From Halobacteriales archaeon QS_5_70_15 (lineage in GTDB: Archaea > Halobacteriota > Halobacteria > Halobacteriales > Haloarculaceae): 24,843 nucleotides of DNA. Positions 7,203 through 13,289 of this stretch are shown here, piece by piece. Within the stretch, counting starts at the first letter, position 1. Each line of letters starts with the position of its first letter. The position numbers and the translations under genes are program-made. The DNA lies in NCBI GenBank assembly GCA_003022005.1, contig PXRQ01000111.1:1-24843 (forward strand), written 5' to 3'. The notes below the pieces were generated by a model. That model was not told the DNA's origin, searched no databases, and was given only the letters and a program-made list of their open reading frames with translations.

Positions 7203-7532
7203 ATGGCCGAGTACACCGTCGAGTTCGTCGGGACGGGTGAGACGATCACCTGTTCGGACAAACAGACCATCCTCAGCCGGTGTATCGAGGAGGGCATCGC
7301 CCAAGAGTACTCGTGTCGGGTCGGGATGTGTCTGGCCTGCTCGGCGGAGATACTCGAGGGGGAGGTGGCCCAGACCGTCGCGGTCAAGCGGGGGCTCACG
7401 GAGGAGGAGGCCGAGCGGTTCGCGCTCACCTGCATGGCCCGGCCGCAGTCGGACCTCAAACTCGACCGCGGGAAGTACCCGCAGAGTATCGAGGACGGCT
7501 CCGCCGGGTCGGTGGCGGCGGCCGACGACTGA
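7203..7532 (+). CDS. Plant-type 2Fe-2S ferredoxin
   Basis: 109 residues. The cluster ligands of the plant/cyanobacterial type are visible: CRVGMCLAC gives Cys38, Cys43 and Cys46, and TCMARP gives Cys77, the expected C-x4-C-x2-C plus distant Cys. The fold starts with the strand EYTVEFVGTGETITC and ILSRCIEEGI. It lacks the long N-terminal acidic insertion of the main haloarchaeal ferredoxin, so it is one of the shorter paralogues. It should carry single electrons in the cytosol. It is divergent from the geranylgeranyl reductase gene with 162 bases between starts, which suggests, but does not show, that it is the reductase's electron donor. The 3' hairpin repeat begins at the base after its stop codon. 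Confidence 0.88.
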   Translation: MAEYTVEFVGTGETITCSDKQTILSRCIEEGIAQEYSCRVGMCLACSAEILEGEVAQTVAVKRGLTEEEAERFALTCMARPQSDLKLDRGKYPQSIEDGSAGSVAAADD

Positions 7533-7685
7533 CCACTTTTTACTGCGGGGGTGTCCTCGCTCGCTTCGCTCGCTGCGGGCACCCCCGCTCGTAAAAACGT
7601 GGGGAAAAACTGCGCTCCGCTCGGCCTTCGGCCCCGCTCCGTGGGTGAATGCACTGGTAGTTCCGCACCGTACCGCGACAGCCGG
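7533..7685 (+). repeat. Stop-adjacent hairpin repeat, copy B
   Basis: It begins immediately after the ferredoxin TGA (7530-7532) with CCACTTTTTACTGCGGGGG. A long imperfect stem pairs this with CACCCCCG (7580-7587) and GTAAAAACGTGG (7591-7602), around a GCTTCGC-containing loop. GGGGAAAAACTGCGC and a second hairpin follow. The tail (CACTGGTAGTTCCGCACC, then CGACAGCCGG) matches the tail of copy C. The T-tract straight after the stop codon looks like an archaeal termination signal. Confidence 0.72.
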
Positions 7686-7766
7686 TGTATCGGAAGCCTG
7701 TCGAGGAGTGGTGGGCAACGGATCTTTCTCGCCAACAGTTGACAGCCGCCCATCCGAGCGCCGCGT

Positions 7767-9064
7767 GTGTCCCTCGAGCTCTGTCACCGGAGTGCGACCG
7801 ACCTCGCCGCCGCCGTTCGTGCGGACGAACTCTCGCCGGTCGACCTCGTCCGGGCACACCTCGACCGCATCGAGGCGCTCGGCGACCGGACGAACGCCTT
7901 CGTCACCGTTCTCGAGGAGTCGGCGATGGAACGCGCCCACGAGGCCGAGACCGCCGTCGAGGCCGGCGAGGACCCGAGGCCGTCCACGGCGTCCCGGTCG
8001 CGATCAAGGACCTCGCGTTCCACAAGGCCGGCGTACCCCACACGCGGGGGATGAAGCCCCTCGCGGGGAACGTCGCCGAGGAGGACTCGGTCGGCGTCGA
8101 GCGGATCGAGGCCGCGGGCGGGATCGTCGTCGGGACGACGAACACCCCGGAGATGGGCCACACGCCGTGGACGTACAACGAACTCGCCGGCCCAACGGGG
8201 ACGCCGTTCGATCCATCGTACAACGCGGGGGGCTCCTCCGGGGGGTCGGCGCCGGCGCTCGCCGAGGGACTCTGCCCGCTCGCAACCGGGTCGGACGTGG
8301 GCGGGTCGCTCCGGGTGCCGGCCTCCTGCTGTGGCGTCGCGAGCGTCGATCCGACGTTCGGGCTGCTCCCCCGGGAGAGCCGGCCGAACGCCTTCGGGAG
8401 CCACACCCCGTTCGCGGTCGTCGGGCCGATGGCCCGCACCGTCGACGACCTCGGGCTCCTCCTCGACGTGCTTGCCGGCCGCGACGACCGCGACCCGTTC
8501 AGCGTCCCCGTCGAGGAGGCCTACACCGGTGTCGAGGCCGCCGATCCAGGGAGCCTGACGCTCGGCTGCTCGGCGGACCTGGACCTGTTCGCGGTCGACC
8601 CCGATGTCGAGCGCGTCGTCCGCGAGGCCGTAGAGACGCTCGAACTGGGCCGGGGCCACGACGCGCTCGACTACCTCGCGACGGACGAGACCCGTACGGA
8701 GCTCTACGACGCGGTCGAGTCGGCCCTGACTGGCGTCGACGCGCTGGTCTGTCCGACGCTCGCGACCCCGCCCCTGATCCACGACGAGCCGTTCCCGACC
8801 GAAATAGCCGGCGAGTCAACGCGGGGACTGCCGATGGACTGGATGCTCGCCTGGCCGTTCAACGTGACCGGGCACCCGGTCGTCTGCGTTCCCGCCGGAC
8901 TCACCGACGAGGGGCTCCCGGTCGGCCTGCAGGTCGTCGGTCCGCGGTTCTCCGAGTCGCGGCTCCTCGCCGTCGGGAAGGCGTTCGAGGCAGGGAACCC
9001 CCGGGAGGGGGCGTACCCTCGGGTCGACGCGGAGGCGAAAGAAGCGGCGAACGGAGATAGCTGA
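7767..9064 (+). pseudogene. Amidase signature protein, frameshifted and internally deleted
   Basis: The N-terminal part (GTG 7767, MSLELCHRSATDLAAAVRAD) is typical of GatA/amidase-signature enzymes, but it runs out of frame near 7975-7985. The rest continues one frame over from VHGVPVAIKDLAFHKAGVPH. The catalytic Lys (VAIKD), cis-Ser (GGSSGGSAPA) and nucleophile Ser (GSDVGGSLRVPAS) are all present in the second frame. After DVERVVREAVETLEL the sequence jumps to DALDYLATDETRTELYDAV, so roughly 60 residues that family members have there are missing. The C-terminal MDWMLAWPFNVTGHPVVCVP is intact. With two lesions it is probably inactive. One of them (the frameshift) could be a sequence error; the in-frame deletion is less likely to be. 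Confidence 0.72.
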
Positions 9065-9173
9065 CCGTCCGGTCCGCCAGGGCGTAACGGAGGAAGCACT
9101 CGCCCCGATCGTCCCGTGCCGCCACCTGGTAGTGGGTCGTCCCCTCCAACCCGGCGAGGTCGATCTAAACCAC

Positions 9174-9316
9174 CTGCTGTCGGTCGCGGTGCGGAACCAC
9201 CAGGGCGCTCACCCGCCCCGAGCGAGCGCAGCGAGCGAGGGGCGCAGTTTTTCGCCACGTTTTTGCAAGAAGCGGTGGGCGAGCGAAGCGAGCGCACCCG
9301 ACGCAGCAAAAAGTGG
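9174..9316 (-). repeat. Stop-adjacent hairpin repeat, copy C
   Basis: Read on the minus strand, it begins CCACTTTTTGCTGCG, has a CTCGCTTCGCTCG hairpin, then TTGCAAAAACGTGGCGAAAA, ACTGCGCC, a second hairpin and the tail GGGTGAGCGCCCTGGTGG ending near CGACAGCAGG. It lies downstream of the flavoprotein gene whose stop is at 9403. The MITE at 9326-9400 separates the two, so the repeat probably touched that stop before the MITE landed. Confidence 0.7.
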
Positions 9317-9325
9317 TGGTTCATA

Positions 9326-9400
9326 CGGTCGTGCGTAATGATGGACCGGCGATAACCCGGACAGAGTCGGGTATCGACGGTAAAAGACTACGCACGACCG
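9326..9400. mobile_element. 75-bp palindromic MITE, copy 2
   Basis: Same element as at 3820-3894, with three differences in 75 bases. It is flanked by TA at 9324-9325 and 9401-9402. The right-hand TA lies directly against the TGA stop (9403-9405, minus strand) of the flavoprotein gene, so the insertion is in the first bases of the 3' region. Confidence 0.75.
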
Positions 9401-9402
9401 TA

Positions 9403-10483
9403 TCAGTCGTCGGCGTTCGCTGCATCCTCGCCCTCCCCCTCGGCATCGGCCCGCGGGCCGCCGGCGTGGCCCTCGTGGGCGACGGCGAGGTCGCGCAGGT
9501 CCTCGGAGATGGCCGGGACGTCCTCGCGGGAGAGCCCGCCGCGTGACCCGATCTCCTCCACGCCCATCGGGAACGTCCGGATGTCGTAGTGGATGCCGAT
9601 GCCGGCCTTCGCGCCCTGACCCATCGCGACCGGGATCTGGTTGTGCCCGGGAACGACGTCCCCGACGGCGTAGACGCCCTCGACGTTCGTGCGTCCGTGA
9701 TCGTCGACGGCGATGGTGCCGTCGTCGTTGAGCTCGACGCCGAGCGAGGTCGCGAGGTCGGTGTTGTAGTCCGAGCCGTACATCGGGAAGCCGCCCCGGT
9801 ACTCCCGGCGGGTGCCGTCCTCGAAGACGAACGCCCCGAGCCAGCCGTCCTCGCGCTTCTCCATCGACTCGATGTCCGCCTCGATCACGTCGACGGGGTG
9901 CGCTCGCAGCTGTTCGTCGGTCTCCTCGCTCCAGGCGGGTTCGTCGCCGCGGAGCAGGAGGTCGACCTCGGGCGTGAAGTTGAGCATGATCATCGCGACG
10001 TGTGCGGCCGACTCGCCGTGGCCCATCACGAACACCGGCTCGTCGACGAACATGTAGGCGTCGCAGTGGAGACACCAGTGCAGGCCTCTCCCGGTCCGGG
10101 GGAGCCGCGGGTCAGTGGTCGTCCTCGCGCCACTTCTGCCCGCACTCGACGCAGGTGAAAAAGCGGGTCAGCGTCTCGACCCCGCCCGCGACGACGTGGA
10201 AGCGACCGTCGTCGGTCCGCTCGATGCCGGTGACGAAGTCGCGGTGATAGTCGACACCGTACTCCTGAACCTGTTCGACGGCCGTCCCCAGGAACTCGTT
10301 GCCCGAGACCTCCTCGGTGACGCCGATGACGTTGTGCGTGTCGAGCATCATCGCTGCGCGGCCGCCGCCGCGGTTGATGACCGCGGTGTCGTGGCCGAGC
10401 CGCGTCGTGTAGAGCGCCGTCGTCAGCCCCGCGGGGCCACCCCCGACGACCGTGACCTCGTACTCCGATGGGTCTTCGTTCAT
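9403..10483 (-). pseudogene. Thioredoxin-reductase-like FAD oxidoreductase, interrupted by TFS-like sequence
   Basis: Both halves of a thioredoxin-reductase-like flavoprotein are present but not joined. The N-terminal half (10483 down to about 10170) has the FAD motif YEVTVVGGGPAGLTTALYTT. The C-terminal half, in another frame, has GLHWCLHCDAYMFVDEPVFV with a CLHC redox pair, an NAD(P) motif MGHGESAAHVAM and the second FAD motif GVYAVGDVVPGHNQIPVAMG, ending at TGA 9403-9405. Between them lies a 59-base piece that closely matches the 3' end of the TFS gene next door, including its stop. The first open frame therefore ends TRFFTCVECGQKWREDDH. The expected VVLATGF region is missing, so the swap replaced about its own length. 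Two truncated proteins might still be made. Misassembly is an alternative. Confidence 0.75.
10111..10169 (-). repeat. 59-bp TFS-like segment inside the flavoprotein gene
   Basis: It matches 10643-10701 (the 3' end of the TFS gene) at 54 of 59 positions, in the same orientation, stop codon included. The translated pieces differ only Val/Ile and Gln/Arg. The two copies are 532 bases apart. Confidence 0.85.
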
Positions 10484-10643
10484 CTACCCCGGCGTAGGGA
10501 CGCGAGGCACATGAACCTCAGGTGGGTAGTGCGTGCACGGCGCGCACCCGGGGCACTCGTGCGTTACCGAGCCACAGTATCGGGCGCCGGTTCCGGCTGC
10601 CGGGAGGACGTGTCAGACGACCACGAGTAGGGGGGCCGGCCGG

Positions 10644-10973
10644 TCAGTGATCGTCCTCGCGCCACTTCCGTCCGCACTCGATACAGGTGAAAAAGCGGGT
10701 CTCGGACTCGTCGGCCGCCCGGATCTGCTTCATCTCGTAGCGGGCCCGCTCGCCGTCGCAGTCCGGGTCGATACACCGGACCTTCGTCGTCGGCCCGATC
10801 TCCGCGTCGTCGACGTCGGACATGTCGACGACGCCGCCGTCGGCCTGGTTCTCGGTGGTGGTCATCGACCCCTCGGTCGCCGAGTCACGGCGCGTCTCGT
10901 GGCCGCAGGACCGGCAGACCCAGCTGTCGTCCTCGGTGTGCATCATCGAGCCGCACTCGTCGCAGAACTGCAT
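10644..10973 (-). CDS. tfs: Transcription factor S (TFIIS/RPB9-like cleavage factor)
   Basis: 109 residues, the usual size of archaeal TFS, which rescues backtracked RNA polymerase by stimulating transcript cleavage in the active site. The N-terminal zinc ribbon MQFCDECGSMMHTEDDSWVC is followed by CRSCGHE. The C-terminal ribbon ends FFTCIECGRKWREDD, and the acidic hairpin needed for cleavage is there as RAADESE. The linker is Asp/Thr rich. In the C-terminal ribbon the first cysteine pair is CIDPDC, a Cys-x4-Cys in place of the common Cys-x2-Cys, so this may be a paralogue rather than the main TFS. Its 3' end is duplicated in the flavoprotein gene downstream. I saw no strong promoter box. Confidence 0.87.
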   Translation of the reverse strand: MQFCDECGSMMHTEDDSWVCRSCGHETRRDSATEGSMTTTENQADGGVVDMSDVDDAEIGPTTKVRCIDPDCDGERARYEMKQIRAADESETRFFTCIECGRKWREDDH

Positions 10974-11128
10974 TCTTGTGCCAACGTAGCCGCTCGGGCG
11001 GTCTTGAGGGTTGCGGGTCGGATGCGGCCTGCCCCGTTCGGGACGTGGCTCGTTCCGCGGTGGTGTCGTCCCCGCGACCACCGCCCGGAGCGGCCTTCCG
11101 TCCCGGCGTCCGGTCGAATCGCCGTGGG

Positions 11129-11626
11129 CTACAGCAGGTAGCGGTCCGCGCTCTCGCTCATGTCGACGAACGAGTCGGCGGCGTCGAGGAGCTCCTCGGC
11201 GGTCGACTCCGCGAAGGCGAACACCTCGATGCGGACGCCCTCGTGACGGAGGTGCGAGCAGAGCCGCGAGAAGTCGCCGTCGCCCGAGCAGAGCACGAGC
11301 GTGTCGACGTGGCTGGCCAGTGTGACGGCGTCGAGGGAGATGCCGACGTCCCAGTCGGCCTTCTTCGACCCGTCGCCGAACGTCTTGATCTCCTTGATCT
11401 TCGTCTCGAAGCCGATCCCCCGCAGCGCGTCGAAGAAGTCCTCCTCGGCGGGCGAATCCGCGCGGATGACGTACGCGATGGCCCGGACGAGTTCGCGGTC
11501 GTGGACGGCCGCGTCGAGGAGGGCGGTGTAGTCGATGTTCCGCGAGTAGAGGCTGTGGGCGGTGTGGTAGAGGTTCTGCGAGTCGGCCAGGACGGCGACC
11601 CGCTGGTTCGGGTGGATCGGCGGCAT
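11129..11626 (-). CDS. NYN-domain (LabA/PIN-like) putative ribonuclease
   Basis: 165 residues forming one NYN domain of the PIN-like nuclease fold. The first acidic site is in RVAVLADSQNLYHTAHSLY (Asp15). Further acidic residues lie in KKADWDVGISLDAV, and the C-terminal part has CSGDGDFSRLCSHLRHEGVR, the standard acidic core of this family. These enzymes bind a metal ion and cleave RNA; the target here is unknown. The start at 11626 (MPPIHPNQRV) is chosen because the fold begins right after it and a TATA-like box lies 32 bases upstream. It is transcribed in the same direction as TFS with a 155-base gap, so it is probably a separate unit. Confidence 0.83.
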   Translation of the reverse strand: MPPIHPNQRVAVLADSQNLYHTAHSLYSRNIDYTALLDAAVHDRELVRAIAYVIRADSPAEEDFFDALRGIGFETKIKEIKTFGDGSKKADWDVGISLDAVTLASHVDTLVLCSGDGDFSRLCSHLRHEGVRIEVFAFAESTAEELLDAADSFVDMSESADRYLL

Positions 11627-11655
11627 TCCGTACGTCCGGATGGTGCGTTCCCGCG

Positions 11656-11663
11656 GATATGTC
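11656..11663 (-). promoter_or_regulatory. TATA-like box of the NYN-domain gene
   Basis: On the minus strand GACATATC is centred about 33 bases before ATG 11626, leaving room for a leader of a few bases. Confidence 0.4.
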
Positions 11664-11792
11664 TTCGCATCGGCTCCCGGGGAGTGCCCAAACGAGAGGA
11701 GTCGAACCGGTCGAGCGTCCGGAAGCTCCCGAAAGCCCCCGCGCTCTCCGCCGGCGAGAACCCATCCGAACCCTCGATGCGACCGACGCAAG

Positions 11793-11800
11793 GGTTTTGC
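11793..11800 (+). promoter_or_regulatory. TATA-like box of the glutaredoxin gene
   Basis: GGTTTTGC is centred 27 bases before ATG 11824. It is the same motif as at the geranylgeranyl reductase gene. Confidence 0.5.
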
Positions 11801-11823
11801 TCCGTCCTCCACAACGGGGGAGC

Positions 11824-12168
11824 ATGACGTTCGACCCGAACGCCGGACTGGAGCAGGAGACCGTCGACGAGCGAGTGGACGGGGCCATCGAGAACAACGA
11901 CGTGGTCCTGTTCATGAAGGGGACGCCGCTGATGCCCCAGTGTGGGTTCTCCGATCGGGCGATGGAGCTCATCGGCAGACACGTCGAGGAGTTCGAGACG
12001 GTCGACGTGCTCGAGTCCCTCGACGAGTACCGGGCGGCCCTGAAGCGTCACAGTGGCTGGGAGACCATCCCCCAGACGTTCGTCGACGGGGAGTTCGTCG
12101 GGGGGAGCGACATCCTCGCCGAACTCGAGGAGCGCGGGGAGCTCGGCGAGACGCTCCGCGCGGAGTAG
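11824..12168 (+). CDS. Monothiol glutaredoxin (CGFS type)
   Basis: 114 residues with the monothiol glutaredoxin signature: VVLFMKGTPLMPQCGFSDRA (CGFS at 40-43), the cis-proline segment WETIPQTFVDGEFVGG, and the helix DILAELEERGELGE. CGFS glutaredoxins bind a bridging 2Fe-2S cluster and hand it on during iron-sulfur protein maturation in the cytosol. Haloarchaea use gamma-glutamylcysteine rather than glutathione, so the ligand thiol is likely to differ. The length fits the single-domain class. It is divergent from the NYN gene and followed by a tandem repeat. Confidence 0.9.
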   Translation: MTFDPNAGLEQETVDERVDGAIENNDVVLFMKGTPLMPQCGFSDRAMELIGRHVEEFETVDVLESLDEYRAALKRHSGWETIPQTFVDGEFVGGSDILAELEERGELGETLRAE

Positions 12169-12180
12169 AGCGGCGCAGGT

Positions 12181-12252
12181 AGCCGGGCGCGGAGCGAAAG
12201 CCGGGCGCGGGACGAAGCGCGGACGCGGGACGAAAGCCGGGCGCGGGGCGGC
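12181..12252. repeat. Four 18-bp tandem repeats
   Basis: Units begin at 12181, 12199, 12217 and 12235. The consensus is AGCCGGGCGCGGGACGAA, with units 1, 3 and 4 diverging at a few positions. It lies 12 bases after the glutaredoxin stop. A fainter partial unit may follow (CCGGCGCGG near 12269). Eighteen bases keep frame, but the repeat is outside any supported gene. Confidence 0.75.
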
Positions 12253-12318
12253 CGCGTGGGCGTAAACCCGGCGCGGTCGCGGGGAGTTTGTGAACGTTTG
12301 TCAACCGGAAAGACAGCA

Positions 12319-12326
12319 GATATAAG
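12319..12326 (+). promoter_or_regulatory. TATA box of the DUF7110-type gene
   Basis: GATATAAG is the best TATA box in the window. It is centred about 73 bases before ATG 12396, so the transcript should begin near 12348 and carry a leader of almost 50 bases. Most genes here appear leaderless. Confidence 0.5.
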
Positions 12327-12350
12327 TGAGGAACCCCTATAGTCGGACGA

Positions 12351-12381
12351 CCACCCACCGTCGGGGGGTGCGTCGACCCCC
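12351..12381 (+). promoter_or_regulatory. 5' leader with two mutually exclusive hairpins
   Basis: CACCC (12352-12356) can pair with GGGTG (12366-12370). Alternatively GGGGGT (12364-12369) can pair with ACCCCC (12376-12381) around a GCGTCG loop. Both use the same G-run, so only one can form. The position in the predicted leader suggests mRNA-level control or mRNA stabilisation. Confidence 0.35.
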
Positions 12382-12395
12382 GGGACAGGGAAACC

Positions 12396-13025
12396 ATGAC
12401 AAGCCGCGTATTCAGACTCCACTCGACACTCGAACTGCCTCTCGAAGACGTCCACGCCTATTTCGAGGATCCCGACCTCCCGGTCGAGATCGCCAACGTG
12501 GACATCACCCGCCGCAACAACACGCTCATCGTGAGCGCGGTCGCGGCGGAGGACAACATCTCCAAGTACACGCCGACTGCCCAGTTGAAGGCCAGCGTGA
12601 CGGAGAACCGGGTCTACGAGAACGAGGACGGCGAGTGGGTCGAGGAGCCCCCGGAGCCCGAACACGGCTTCGGCGGTGGCGGCGGTGGCGGCTCCGGCCC
12701 CCAGTGGACCAGTTTCGGCGAACAGCAGCAGGAGGAGGAGGGCCCGCGCTCGAAGCTCGTCGAGTACGCCTGCTTCAAGGGCGACCGCGAGACCGTCCTC
12801 CAGAACACGGCGCTCCAGTACCCGATGTTCGAGGTGCTCTGTGACCTCGCTCGAACGGCGGAGAAGGGGTCGCTGACGGCGATCGCCGCCGTCGACGACC
12901 AGCTCGAGGCCGTCCGCATCGTCGACGGCGAGGACCGCAAGGCCCAGCTCAAGGTCGTCGAGGACCCCACCGAGAAGGAAAACAGCACCGTCAACTGGCG
13001 GGACAACAAGTTCATCTCCGGCTGA
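12396..13025 (+). CDS. Conserved haloarchaeal protein (DUF7110-like)
   Basis: 209 residues. The N-terminal half (MTSRVFRLHSTLELPLEDVH, then DITRRNNTLIVSAVAAEDN and SKYTPTAQLKASVTENRVYE) is strongly patterned and matches my memory of a haloarchaea-specific family labelled DUF7110. A low-complexity linker with a run of eight glycines (about 92-99) and a Gln/Glu-rich stretch separate it from a C-terminal half with LVEYACFKGDRETVLQNTAL and LTAIAAVDDQLEAVRIVDGE. It has no transmembrane segment or known catalytic motif. The conserved YACFKGDRETVLQNT stretch suggests a structured domain, perhaps for nucleic-acid or protein binding. The function is unknown. The family label is from memory. Confidence 0.65.
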   Translation: MTSRVFRLHSTLELPLEDVHAYFEDPDLPVEIANVDITRRNNTLIVSAVAAEDNISKYTPTAQLKASVTENRVYENEDGEWVEEPPEPEHGFGGGGGGGSGPQWTSFGEQQQEEEGPRSKLVEYACFKGDRETVLQNTALQYPMFEVLCDLARTAEKGSLTAIAAVDDQLEAVRIVDGEDRKAQLKVVEDPTEKENSTVNWRDNKFISG

Positions 13026-13255
13026 ACCAGCCCCACCGATCCCTCTCCCCCGACCCCTCGACGGGACCCGCGAGAACCCCGTCCCACTCCGGGGGTCGAC
13101 GCACGCCCACACCCCCGCAGCAAGCCACCCGACGGGCCGACCCGACGGCGCTCGCCACCGGTACCCCGACGGACCAGTCACGGACGCTCCCGCGCCTCTC
13201 GGTCCGACCTGGGATCCACTGAGAACGGTTCTCGAGACGCGAGCGAATGAAAAGA

Positions 13256-13263
13256 GATTTTAG
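13256..13263 (+). promoter_or_regulatory. TATA-like box of the CysD-like gene
   Basis: GATTTTAG is centred 30 bases before ATG 13290, in an unusually A/T-rich patch (13247-13290). Confidence 0.45.
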
Positions 13264-13289
13264 TGGCCTAATTACATGTTATTACGAAG

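Noticed and set aside
9062..9168. A minus-strand stretch that reads like protein (EGTTHYQVAARDDRGECFLR and onward).
   Set aside because: It has no clear start or stop in the free gap and runs into the antisense of the amidase; it may be a remnant but cannot be supported.
5490..9316. The repeated AGCGAAGCGAGC-like motifs as a CRISPR array or integron-like array.
   Set aside because: Copies are about 1.7-2 kb apart with genes between them, and have no regular spacers.
10112..10483. The 123-residue FAD/zinc-ribbon chimera as a new functional protein.
   Set aside because: It has half a FAD domain and half a zinc ribbon, neither of which should fold alone, and the rest of the flavoprotein is still readable downstream.
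12053..12265. An open frame through the tandem repeat giving a Lys-Ala-Gly-Arg-Gly-Thr repeat peptide.
   Set aside because: It is out of frame with glutaredoxin, has no promoter, and the composition is that of the GC repeat itself.
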